From Nageia nagi (Eukaryota > Pinophyta), in assembly GCA_050084985.1 (NCBI GenBank), contig JBITNC010000001.1:158782001-158846000 (forward strand): a stretch of 64,000 bases of DNA, written 5' to 3'. Below the pieces are notes generated by a model, which saw only the letters and a list, made by a program, of their open reading frames with translations, was not told the origin of the DNA and did not search any database. Each line of letters begins with the position of its first letter. Within the stretch, counting starts at the first letter, position 1. A program made the position numbers and the translations under genes. Below, in pieces: positions 32,980 to 44,794 of the stretch.

Positions 32980-35900
32980 GGAGCATATTCCCTATCTTTT
33001 TTTTTATTTGGTCTATAAGGTTTGAAAAGATTTTTTAAAATTTTTTTTTTTGATTTAAAAACACTCATAATTTAAATTTTTTCAAAACTTTGTTTGTTGA
33101 TTTTTATCTTATTCTCAATAGAAATTCCAAGGTGGGGGACAGATTTTGGCAAAGGAAAAATTTTTACACCATTTAAATTTTTCTTGCATTAAAAAAAAGC
33201 CAAAAAAATTTAAATTAAGGAGGGCTTTGGTTAGAGGGGGGTGTTATAAAAAAACATGGGGGCCCCAAACAAAAAAAAGGGCCTTGGGGTTTTAAAGCCG
33301 CCACTTCAGCTTGGTTTTGGGTGTTTTCTAGTGAGAAATTTTTTCTATTTTTTTAAGTTTTTTCAGGGTTCATTTTAGTTTAAAAATTTTTATTAAAATA
33401 TTTTTTTTTAAGGATCCCCCAATTTTTTAAATGGTATTTTTGGGGTTTTAATAGGGTCCAAAAATTTCCCTAATTTTTCCAAAAATTTTTTTTTTAAAAA
33501 AATTTTTTTAAAAAACCAAATCCAAATTTTTTAATTTTTTTTTTTTAAAAATGCTTTTTTTTTCAAAAAATTGTAATTTCAAAAAAAAAAATCTTTTAAA
33601 TTTTATGCCAAATATTTACCACTTTGTTTAAAAAGTTTTTAAAAATTTTTTTAGAAAATTAATTTTTTTTTTTTTTTAGTTTTTTAGGAATGTATGTATT
33701 TTTGACAATGATTAAATCTTGATTTTTTATTTTTTTTTAAAGTTATTGAATTTTGGGAATTTTTTTATTAAATTTAACAATGATTTAAATTATGATCCCC
33801 AAATGTTGGCTATTAAGGCCCTTAAAATATTTCTTGAAATTGGGGGGAGTTTTACAAATTTATATAAGTTCAGAAGGTTGATAGAAAAAAAAAAAATTTT
33901 TTTATATAAAAATTTTTAAATTTACTTAGATACATTTTAATGAAGGGGTTTTTTAATGATTTAGACCAAAAAAAATCTAAAATACTGTAATATTAATTAC
34001 TTTTTAAAAAATATATACATATTTTTTAAAAAAATTTTAATAAAAAATAATTAAATATTATTAAGGTTTTTTAATTTTTTTAAAATAAAAAAATTTTTTT
34101 TTTTTTAGAGAGGGCCTTTTTTTTTTCATTTTTTTTTTTTTTTTTTTTAAAACCTTTAAAAACCTTTTTTTTTTCCATCATAAAAAAAATTGGTTTTTTG
34201 TACAAGATAATGCTTTCATCATAAAAAATTTTTCATTTTGAAGGAAAAAAAAAAAATTTTAAAAAATTTAGTTTTTTTTTTTTCTTTTTTTTAGAATGGC
34301 TGAAAACAATTTGGTTAGGTGTTGCAACAGAATGTGCAAACCTTTATTGCTTATAAACTTATTTTAACTTTTTTTTGAAAAGATGAAAAAAAATGTTTAA
34401 TGTAATTCCCCCCAATCTCTTAATAAAAGTTTAAAAAAAAAAAAAAAAATTATACATGAAAAAAAAAAAATTTAGTAGAAATTTTATATCATAAAATTTT
34501 TTTGGGGAGTGATTTTTCAAAAATCACCTTTTTATTCCATCCTTGATGACATTTTTATAGGGGGAAACCATTAAAAAATTTAACAATATAAAAAAAAAAG
34601 TTGATTTATGGAGTGTTTTTAGAGATTCTCAAAAGATATCTTATGATAAAAAAAATTTTACTTCAAATAAATGAAAGGAAAAAAAAAAATTTTTATAATT
34701 CAAAACATAAAATAATTTTGAACCGTATACAAAGGTGTTTTTTTTTTTCATTTAGAAAAATGTACCATTGTAATAAAATCAAATTTACCACATAAATAAA
34801 AATTATTTTAATCTTAATAAAAAAATAAATCAGGGGAAAAAAAGGTATTTAAAATTATTTTTTAATGGATTTTTTGTTGAAGATTACTATTGATAGGAAT
34901 TTTGATTTTATAAAAAAAAAATTTTTTTTTTAAATTGAATCAGAATGACATCCAAAATAAATTCAATAAATTTTAAAAAATAAAAAACATTTAGAATTTT
35001 TTAAAAAAAAAATTTTCATTTGCAAAAATGAATCCTTTAAAAATCCATTCTTTAAATTTTGTGTGTTTTTGGGAATATTTAAAATCTTTTTTTTTTTAAA
35101 AAACCTAAAAAAAAAAAAAATCTAAACAAATACTATCATTTTTAAAAACTTTTTTTTTTTTTCCCCATATATTTATTTTTTTTTCCCCCTTTAAATTATT
35201 TTTTCATAACATTTAAAAACATCTAATAAAACATAGGAGGGGTTTTAGAGTTTTTACCTTTTGAAAGAAAAAAAATAGGGGGGATAATTTCCTAGGCCCA
35301 CTTTTAATTTCCTTTGGGTATTATTTCTCCTTTCCTCTAGTTTCAAGGTACTTTTTGAAGATGGAAAAAAATTAGTTGCAAAAATTTTTTAAAAAAAGGA
35401 AAAAAAAATTCATTCAAGGGGAAGTTAAGGTGAGTATTGGGGTAGTAAATTTTTTTTTAGCTATTTTCGCGCAATTTTTTAAGGAAGAGGGGGAATGGGT
35501 GTGTTTTTTAAAAAAATTTAAAAACCTAGTACCAATTTGTTTTTTTTTTGGCCCCAGCTTAAAACTCTTACTCCTTAAATTCACCTTCATAATTTTTTTT
35601 TTTATTAAAATAAGTAAGATTTTACTTAAACAAAAAACCCCCAATATTTCGGAAATAGTACCATTCATTAAACTTTTTTATGTTTTAAAATATTAAAATC
35701 TTTATTTTGAAAGCAAAAAACAAAAAAAAAACCCCAAAAAAAAAAACCCAAAAACAAATATGAATCTTTAACTTTTTTTTTTAAAATTATTATTTACTTT
35801 TTTTACCCCTTATTTTTTAGGGAAAAAATATGCAAATTAAAATTATATCAAAAAACTGGGGCCCTATCAAAAATTTTGGCTTGGGTTAATTTGAAAACCC

Positions 35901-37087
35901 TTGTTAATCTTGTTTTGATCTAAAAGGGGTTTTCAACAAATTACCAAAATGACATAGCTTGTTCAAAATATTCTGTTTCCACTTTTCTTTTTTTGAAACT
36001 AATCAATTATTTGAGTCCCTCATTGAAATCATCATTGCTCTAATCCCTTGTAATTTCTATAAATTCAAAAAAACACTCTTTTTCTTTTGACCATTGGAAA
36101 ATAAAAAGGGGTTTTTAACTTTAAAAACCCACCCCCAAAAACTCACAAAAAAAAATCCATTTACCAAAAGTTTTGGGGGATCTTTTGAAAGCCATTGGTG
36201 GTTTTTTGATTTATAAAAAAAAAGGTTTTTGGCCAAAAATTTTAATTAATCTAGTTTTCCCACTTTTTAAAAAAGGGGGGGCCACTTTTTTCTCAATATG
36301 CCCCTCCTCCCTAGCCTTAAAGTAGTCTTTTTTTCTTATGGCTTTTGATTCCAAAGAGCCACTACCCTGCTAGGGGAATGAAACGAAGTCCCATGAAGAA
36401 TTATAAGAATCAAACCTTATTAAAAAAAGGAGGGTTTGTTGTCTAAACATTTGGCAAATAAGGGGTGAACAAGGGGGGGGGTTTGCATTCCAATAAGCAC
36501 TTCCAAATTGGAAGCAATAATGTTGCGTGGATTAAGATAGCATACCCTTGAATTTTTACAAAATTTAAGAATCTCAATCACCAAAATTCAAAACCCAAAA
36601 CTCAATTAACCAAAATTTTATTCCAATTTTTTCCCAAACCCCTTTTTTTTTTTTTCATAAAGAAAAATCCAAACTAAAAGTGGGGGAAAAAATCCTTAAA
36701 GCGGGGGGTTTTTAGGGTTAAAAAACCCTTTGCATAGGGGGGGGACGGGGTGGGATTTTTGAATAGGTTTTTTAAAAAAGGGAAAAAAAAGGGGGTTGTG
36801 TAAATTTTTTTTTATTTCTAAAAAAATTATAGGGGAAATTTTGATATTTTTAAAATTTTTAAAAAAGGGATTTTTTAAAATTTTTTTTTCTAACTTTTTT
36901 AAAATTTAAAAAAATTTTAAATTTTTTATTACAAAAATTTAAAATTTTTTTGTATTACCAATTTTAAAAATTTTTAAAAAAAATTTTTTAATTTGAAATT
37001 TTTGGATAAAAAGTTTTTAATTTTTTTAATTTTTTTTAAAAACTTGGATTAAAACAATAAAATTTTAAAAATATTTTTTTTCCCGGG
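32980..37087. other. Low-quality, homopolymer-inflated sequence
   Basis: Composition changes abruptly near 33.0 kb. Runs of 7-20 A or T follow one another, with unusual G and C runs (GGGGGGG, CCCCC) that are rare in the rest of the window. Runs sit at ordinary word boundaries, as if single homopolymers had been lengthened, and the stretch ends in a gap. This is what unpolished long-read sequence looks like. Open frames here (33719-33919, 34601-34795, 35376-35696) are lysine/phenylalanine-rich artefacts. I do not annotate genes in it. Confidence 0.8.
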
Positions 37088-37187
37088 NNNNNNNNNNNNN
37101 NNNNNNNNNNNNNNNNNNNNNNNNNNNNNNNNNNNNNNNNNNNNNNNNNNNNNNNNNNNNNNNNNNNNNNNNNNNNNNNNNNNNNNN
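37088..37187. other. Assembly gap (100 N)
   Basis: Exactly 100 N between the low-quality stretch and normal-quality sequence. Confidence 0.95.
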
Positions 37188-37429
37188 TCAATGTTTTAAT
37201 GCACTTTAAATTATATTATGAGGCATTCATCATTTAACAAAAGATAATTTCTACTATATTCATCCATGTAGTGGCTTATAAATGGTAAGGGACATTCATG
37301 CCATACCTCTAGTATAAATTTCTATGATATTTTGACAAGATTATTACTTGATAAGCATAAGAAAATGAAAATATCAAATTTTATATCTAAGACCAAATTA
37401 TTATCAAGAATATTATTGCTAACAAAAGT
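37188..37429. other. Spacer between gap and gypsy copy
   Basis: No similarity to the equivalent position of the other gypsy copy (22212 onward). Nothing recognised. Confidence 0.5.
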
Positions 37430-38079
37430 ATCACAAATAAAATATTTCCTGAGTCTCTCCAATGCATGCATGATGACCAATATCTCCTTGCCATATATAC
37501 TAAAATTATATTTTGCATTAGTAAGTTTCTTGCTTTCAAATTCTATTGGCTATCCTTTTTTACATAAGTACAACCCTAACCTCAAGCTTAAATGCATCAC
37601 ACTCAACATTAAAAGGAACTAAAAAATCAGGAATACACAAGTAAGGGTAGGAACAAAAAAGCCTTTTTGGGAATCTCAAAGGCATCTTAAGCATGCTCAC
37701 TCCATACGAATGCATCATTCTTAGTCAGTTGTGTTAAAGGAGAAGCCAAGTGTGAAAAACCATGTATGAACTTTTTATTGTAATTACATAACCCCAAAAA
37801 TGCTCTCAATTGTGTCAAAGCGGTAGGCACCATCTATTCTTGGATTGTTTCAATTTTTTCTCATCCACTCTAACTCCTTCATTGGTTGATTACATGCCCC
37901 AAATATAGAATTTCAATCATGCCAAACTCACAATTGGATTGTTTTGCATTAAATTTCTATTTGTGCAAAATGCTCAAAATGTGGTCCAAGTGTAAGAAGT
38001 GCTCCTCCCACATTTTGCAATACACCAATATATCATAAAAAGAAACCAACACAAAATTTCTTAGTTGTTTCTTAAAAAC

Positions 38080-38325
38080 CTAATTCATGGCTAATTGAAA
38101 AGTTGCTAGTGCATTAGTTAATCCAAATGGAATTACTAGAAATTCAAAATGTCCATATTGGCATCTAAATGCAGTTTTATGAATATCATCCTCCTTCATC
38201 CTTATTTGATGATATATTGATCTCAAATAATTTTTCGAAAAATACCTAACTTCATGTAACTTATAAAAAATATCATCTACTCTAGGAATGGGGTACCTAT
38301 TTTTTATGGTCTTCTTATTGAGCAT
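38080..38325 (-). pseudogene. Gypsy RT fragment, copy 2
   Basis: An 81-codon open stretch: [68 protein letters not shown]. These are the finger and palm blocks of Ty3/gypsy RT, better preserved than in copy 1 for this part. The conserved 'KIDLRSGYHQIR' is altered ([12 protein letters not shown]), which removes a catalytic aspartate. A stop follows, and the downstream block carries the same FYD substitution as copy 1. Confidence 0.75.
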
Positions 38326-38452
38326 TCATTAGTCAATACACATCTACATAGTCCTATCCTTCATCTCGACCAACACCATCAAAGAAGAGAAAGGAATTAA
38401 GAGTGATCATATGAACCCCATGTATAGCAACTCCTTGATATTTTTTTCAATC

Positions 38453-38887
38453 TCATACTTGTAAACTTTCGAATGTTGGTAAGGAAATATCATGACCAAT
38501 TTTGAATCCTATTGAGGGTGGAAACCGTCTAGGTATATCTCTAAATACATCAAGGTACTTATCCAAGATACGTTGGATCTCTATTGGCTTTAATCTTGCT
38601 TCCTTAGTATGCAACTTAGGACATCCCTTTACTAGTATGAAGATACAATTCCACCCTAAATCCTCCTTACAAATTATAGAACTCATCTTCTTGGTTAAAA
38701 AAATCTGAGTGGTGGCCTCTAATCTGATACAAGATGCTCCTAATTTGAGTGACAACTTTTTTTCACTTCTTTTCTTTAGACCCAACAAAGTAACTAAGTA
38801 TTTAGTACTTTTGAATAGCACAGATCTAGACATTGGGGTCATGGTTGGTCCTTCCTCTCTAATGTCATATTTTCTCCATTTTACCAC
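38453..38887 (-). pseudogene. Gypsy pol linker, copy 2
   Basis: A 144-codon open stretch on the minus strand containing LLGLKKRSEKKLSLKLGAS and ILDKYLDVFRDIPRRFPPS, followed by IGFKIGHDISLPTF. It joins the protease-side region to the RT start. It is open for about 50 codons more than copy 1 at 20861-21145, partly at its N-terminal end. It is a polyprotein remnant. Confidence 0.7.
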
Positions 38888-40659
38888 TTTATAACCAAAA
38901 AGATCTTGATAAAGCTAGAAGGTGATGCCTCTTTGGAACTCCTTTATGGTTCCCTAGTACATTTGGAGCAAAACTTTTATCTTTGGTACAATCTTGTGTG
39001 GTGGAATAGATCTGGGATCCTATGTATCCTCCCTCTTCTTGCTCATCTTGTCCTTATGCCATTAACCCAAATACCACAAGATCTTCTCCCTTTCTTCCTA
39101 ATGGATCTTATTATCTTCAAATTTTTGAAGTAACTAGAAAAAATCTACCTTCCTAAATTCTAATTTTTTCACTCTAAGTTTGGCTTTAATTTTTACAAGT
39201 ATCAGGATCTTCGGGTCTAATCTTTAGATTTGATACTCAACATAGAAATTAGCTAAAAACTATATTCAATTTAACCCTTAAGCATGCTATATTTGACCTA
39301 GGGCATAAAATATATGGAACAATAAGCTAGGAATTTCAACCATCACTCTATAAAAGGAATATCACTTAAATGCCCAACATCATGTACCAAGATTCAAGTA
39401 TGCTATGCCACATACATCCAGATATGCCAATATTACATTTAACAAGTAGAAACATACAAAATAGCTCAATGTGGGGAATATAGAAGCATGCATAACACAC
39501 AATGAGACTATTATTTGGATCCAAAGGTTCTATGGCTATATTAAGTATAAAAATAGTAAATGATATAATACTAGGCCTAAGGGATTAATGCTAGCCTTCA
39601 AGGATCCAACTAAGATACATGCAATGATGATATAGATACTAAAAATTGGGTAGAACAACCATGTCCTACAACCATTATGGATACTCACCAAAGGGCCACC
39701 TCACATACTATCTCTTGACAAAGAGATCAGGTGTGGTTCCAAAATTCCACTTGATGGATTCAAATATGAAAATTACTTATGGATGACTCATGGTAGGGCA
39801 TCCTCATTTACATGAACACACACCTCAACCATGTAATATACAAGGTAGCCTAAGCTTCTTACACTCTCCTTGTGCTCCATGTCCAAGGGTGCTTGACACT
39901 ACCAATTCTTTAATAGCTCTGAAGAGAAAGGGTTCAATATAAAATTCAATCTTTCTTATATATGAGGCTCCTTAGCCTTATATAGCTCTCCATTGGATCT
40001 ATATCTTACCTATCCAATCTCAACATTGACCTTTTGGAGCCCTATGATCTCAAGGGGTAAAGCATGCCCAACATGGGTACCCAGGGATCATAACTACTCA
40101 ATGCAAGGTCATAAGATGCCACACATGCCAATGTGAGATCCTAGGATACCACACATGCCAACAGAGTATCCAAGGTTAACATGGATCAAGGAGTCATGTA
40201 TGGGTGCAAGGGTGTCATCATGGGCAATTGTGGGGGTATAATAGTCTCCCCAAAGCTAGTGCATGTGTACAAGTGCTCCCAAATCCAACATTCGAACAAA
40301 CAGGTGTTTATCTGTGTACATTAAATAATAAATAAAATAACATTTACTATATTGGAAGGAAAATGTCCCTCATGGGGCTCACAAGTGAGTCCGATGGACC
40401 TTTATATTTCTATCCCAAAGAACTAGTAATAAATTTATGAGAAATTAAATATTTACAAAAAGGGAATCCCTAGGATTCTAAAATTACCTAATTTTTACAA
40501 AAAGGGAATGTTACTCTTTTGAACATTAGGATAATGCACCTTGTGTGGTTAGCTATGTGTCCCTTGGATTTTCTTTAAGAAAACAATCAAGGTCTTGAGA
40601 GCCTTATAGCTTGAGATCTCGATGGAGGCCTCCCAATGCCTCTCATTATACAATCAAGG

Positions 40660-42910
40660 TATCTAAATTAACATTAAATATTATTTGAAGATAGTTTGTA
40701 ATGACCCTCCCAATTTTCTTTCTTAAGAATTGAATACCATCAAGGATTTGAATGTGACTAAGATTATTTAAGTTGTGAGATGAGTAATTTTGAGTCAATA
40801 TATATGCATTATTAATGTCAATTTGATGTTATCTTTGAGATTTTATGGCACATATAACAAGTTGATTTGATATGTGAAGTCAGGGTAAAGAACCAAGGGA
40901 CCAAGGGTGAGTTGGTTAGGGGAACGAATTGGTAAGAGTGAGGAAATTATTGGTGTTGATTCATTGATAAGTCCTAATGACCTTTGTAGATCATATAGAT
41001 GAATACCATAATTATTACATATAATATTTGATTTCAATATTGTATGTGTGTGTGTTTGCACTAATAAATTTACCTTGCAAGGTGAAGGGTCACCATAGGT
41101 AAAAATGAGTGCTAAACATTTGATGTTCATTCTTTGAAATTTATTGACTATTTTCAAATGAGGTATTTGAATTAAATTTTTCACCTTATGATTTTAGTAA
41201 AATTGGGTGAAATTAAAATTTATAGTTAAAAGGATTATTTATCATGTTGTGGAGGTTACAAGGGTATTCTAGGATTTTATGAAAATAATGGATATGGGAT
41301 CCCCACACAAAGTGTTTTCTTGTGTTAGGTGCATAAAATAATTATGGATATTTTTTAACCTAATATAAAGGGTCCAAATTATTTTATATGACACCACACT
41401 TGCCAAAAACATTATTTAAGGCCTACCACAAAAAAAATAAAATACCTACACCATCCAAACGAAAATTGTTGAGTTTGATGAGTAAAAAACATTTTTCAAA
41501 ATATTATAGCAACCTATAGCTATAAATACTTGGGGAACCCTTAGGAAAGGGGGGAATCATCATATATTATTATTTTTTTCTCTTTTTCCTAGAGCCCTTT
41601 AGAGAAAGGAATCCTCTCCTCTCAAGCCTAGGTGCTCTCCCTTGCATTTTAGATATTAATGTTAAAATTCCTAAATAAGTTATGAATTTATTTGATATTA
41701 TTGTAGTATGTTTTGAATAAATATATGCTTGATAAAGGATTATGAACATATTATTGAAAATAATTATTGGTAATAGTCTTACACTTGTTGTACCTTGAAA
41801 AGGCATATCATTTGTTTTATTTGATATTCTTACATGTGAAGGTTTTGTACTCCTTGTCCCTTTATAGTTAAAGAGGGGTAAAGTTTATTATTTAAAATCA
41901 ATTTGCTTGGTTGGGAAGTATAGAGTACCAATTTTCATGTGGCATATCAATTAATTATATTATTAGAAAATACTATTCATTGAATGTCCTATGCCATGAA
42001 AGGCCACAGGGATTCTGTGTTGATGAAGATCATGAATCTTCCATTATCTTTTCACCTCACTTGCAAGCCCTCCTAACAAAAACCCTATGTGTGTATTTTG
42101 ATTCCATGGGATGGCATCGTAGGGAGATATTGTGAATAGTTGAATAATATACTTTCCTTGTGCATTTATCAACACATTGTTCTCATGGTATGGAGCTGAA
42201 ATAAAGTATTTTTCTTAGTCAAAATATAGATCAATATGGAGCCTTCATCCTAAGTCTAGTTCCCACTCATTTTGTTCATGAAATAGCATAGCAATGGGAT
42301 AGATGTAAGGCCTCATAAACCTTTTCCATGCATCCATTTTTTTGTATTTCCTATTATCATCTTAGCCCATGGACAGGTTACTCTAGTGGAGGCATCCATC
42401 ATCTCTATGCTTTGCATATTGGGTAATTGTAACACTCCATGAGTTCGCAAGTGATGCAATAGTCAATGATTTTGTACTCAATCCAATATCAGCTCATGAT
42501 ATAGGGATACATATCTCAAGATATCTATTACAAGAATCCCCAACATTCCATTTATTATATATATATGGTGATCATTACACGTTGTGAGTCCATTTTTGAG
42601 GAGACCTTCATTTGAATAGTTTACAACCCATTCTAAGGTATTTCTCTTATACACAACATGCTGTACATGAAGTCACTTACCAATAAATTGTACTAATCCC
42701 CTTAACCTAATCAGTATGGCCATACTCAGTGCTTGGGAGGTGTCATGGCAAACTACTCACTAATTCTTACAATACAAGACTACACTTTTATTGAAATGCT
42801 CTCGCAAACCATTCATTATGGCATAAGCCTACATGTTGATAATGTTTTATTGACATTATACAAAACCTTGACATATTTTAATTGCTTATTATGTTTTGGT
42901 GAGGTATTTC
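40660..42910 (-). repeat. Right arm of inverted repeat 1, LTR-like
   Basis: The reverse complement of 3290-5560. Plus-strand landmarks: TGTAATGACCCTCCC at about 40692 (LTR-like start), TATAAATACTTGGGG at 41521, and a run from GCATATTGGGTAATTG through TTATATATATATGG. In this arm the LTR-like sense is plus, opposite to the neighbouring gypsy copy, so the two blocks belong to different elements. The right edge passes directly into the 1.65-kb repeat family at 42911. Confidence 0.75.
41521..41528 (+). promoter_or_regulatory. TATA box in LTR-like repeat
   Basis: TATAAATA, followed by CTTGGGGAACCC. Counterpart of 4673-4680 (minus). Confidence 0.45.
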
Positions 42911-43215
42911 AAGACTCACACATATGGATTTTGCATACTTGAACTTATAGTACTTATAGAATACAAATTTAAAAATTTAAGAGAGATTGTAAACATCATA
43001 ACAAAAATTATGAGATAACAAATTACCCTAGAGAAACCAAATGTGGGAAAAACTCTAGACAAAAATCTCTATTATATTATGAAGAGGTAAGTAAAATGGT
43101 GGCCTTACTCCAAAATGTCATTAATAGGAACAAACACAAGGCCTCTAAGAATCTAATGGACTTGCTTTTGGTGCTCTTAATACTCAAGAAACAAGCTAAC
43201 AATATCTTTGCTTAA
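42911..43215 (+). repeat. 1.65-kb repeat family (unit X), partial copy 1
   Basis: Matches the start of unit X from AAGACTCAC through AAATGTGGGAAAAACTCTAG, CAAAAATCTCTA and TATGAAGAGG. It ends near 43215, where LINE-related sequence takes over. The family identity is unknown. Confidence 0.75.
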
Positions 43216-43299
43216 GTCCCTACTTTTGATGCTCTCAATACTCAAGGATTAGACCTTCAAATGATCCTCACTACTCAAGTCCCTATCAAGATTGTTGTT

Positions 43300-44514
43300 C
43301 TTTTGTTGCAAAGAGTATCTAGAAATCTTGGGAAGCCCTCAAACCATGGCTTTAGTGGAATGGGAAGAAGGTTTCATCAGGAGCTTCTTTTTCTTCACTG
43401 AATGTTTAGTCATCTCCTATTCTCAAATTTGATGGATTTCCTTTGGAAAATATTCAGTAGGTAAGAGCCCTTTGCTTTCATAGGAATGAAATTGGCACTT
43501 ACCAAAAGTTTTTTGATTTTTAGACCAAGCATTGGTTACCTTAGGATCAATTTTGCAGTAATTTTTTTGTCAGAAGATGATAAAGCTACCTTTGATGTCA
43601 TCCTTCAAAAAATCCCATTTTTTCTTTGGAGGAAACTAAATGAAATTTTCATAATCCCTCATGGGATGATTGGCATTGGCCTAAGAATATCCATATTTAG
43701 AAGTTTAAAATCAAATTAGACTATCTTTAGTTATCTCCTAATGTCCCTATATTTAAGCATTTGAAAAATTGTTAGATATTATTTCCACCCAGTTTAGATG
43801 GAGTTTAAGATTTTTTATAATTTGGGCCAAATACCTTGACCCTAAATAAAGTTTTTTTTCATAGACTCTATTACATCAAGGCTTACTATTGGATACAAGC
43901 TTCAATGATTAGGGGTGGCCAACCTAATCTGTGTTTTCTATGGGGAAACTGATAGCTTCACTTGTGTCTTTTGGTCTTGTTCTAAAGCTTTAAGTGCTTG
44001 GAGTTGGATTCTTTCCTTCCTTTGGCCTTTTATGGTTACTCCCTATTCTTGTGTTCATGTGTTATTAGGAGACCCTATTCAGTTCATTGAACCCTTGGTG
44101 GAAATTTGGCATATTTTTTAACTTAAAATTTTATATCATCTTTGTAAGGTTAGGAATGATATTATTTTTCTCAATAGGTAGCTTCATCTTCATTTTCTTT
44201 AATGAAAAAATATAATATTTTCTACAAATGTTGGCTAGAGATTATTATTCAAGTTGAGAAAGTGAACATAGAGGTTCAACATCTACAGAAATTACTTCAT
44301 TATTAGGGGAGTGCACCTTGATCCATCTCTCAGGTTCCTCTAGAATGAATTCTTACTTAGAGTTAGTTTAAAGGGGATTCTATTTGGTTTATTTGTTGTG
44401 CTTTCTCACAAGGTGTGCTTAATTTGACTTGTCCCTTTTTTTGTTTGAAAGAGATTTTATATTAATTGAAAGGTCTTTTTCATTCAAAATAAATAAATGT
44501 TGACTTATTAATTT
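43300..44514 (+). mobile_element. LINE remnant, ORF1 joined to RT tail
   Basis: 43486-43660 reads FAVIFLSEDDKATFDVILQK, then IPFFLWRK, like the DUF4283 domain of plant LINE ORF1. From 43915 an open stretch reads NLICVFYGETDSFTCVFWSC, then SWILSFLWPF and LVEIWHIF, like the zinc-binding tail that ends plant LINE reverse transcriptases. Between them only about 150 bp remain, so endonuclease and RT were deleted. The 3' end near 44514 has GAAAGAGATTTTATATTAAT, as seen in LINE 3' ends. All frames are broken. Confidence 0.6.
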
Positions 44515-44794
44515 GATAAAATATTTTTTATCTTAATCTAAATTTTAGAATTAAAAAATTAACATTTGTGATAGAATTCAAATTAATATTGTAGATAATA
44601 TAAGGTGCAAAACTTTCTAGCGAGGAGAGTGGATATCCCTAATAAAATAAATAGTCAACTATGGTTTAAATTTTGTAGGTTATTATGTGCATCGATGTTG
44701 TTGGATTTGTAATATATCTTAATCATTGGTTTTTGGGTGTATGGTATTTAGTCAATAATATTATAATATTATTTTTTAAAATTTACTTCTAATG
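44515..44794. other. AT-rich spacer
   Basis: Nothing recognised between the LINE remnant and the copia-like element. Confidence 0.5.

Larger units (their letters stand above)
37430..40640 (-). mobile_element. Ty3/gypsy remnant, inverted duplicate
   Basis: The reverse complement of 19081-22212 (LTR-like region, linker, RT, start of RNase H), truncated at 37430 inside RNase H. It shares with the left copy a TAA stop (here 38331-38329) in the block before MLNKKT and the tyrosine that replaces an RT active-site aspartate (near 38036). It also has lesions of its own, including a stop after FQLAMN. The LTR-like end lies at about 40640 (TGTATAATGAGAGGCATT, minus reading), within 20 bp of inverted-repeat arm 40660-42910. 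Confidence 0.8.

Noticed and set aside
35376-35696. 106-codon frame and neighbours at 33719, 34601 and 35414
   Set aside because: In the homopolymer-inflated stretch; Lys/Phe-rich products of A and T runs.
37332-37622. 96-codon plus-strand frame, with similar minus-strand frames at 21973-22236
   Set aside because: Antisense reading of the gypsy RNase H region in both inverted copies; its repetition follows from the duplication.
41030-41060. Short (TG)n/(CA)n and (TA)n runs at 5157, 41048, 51629 and 58331
   Set aside because: Ordinary microsatellites, lying within the repeat families described.
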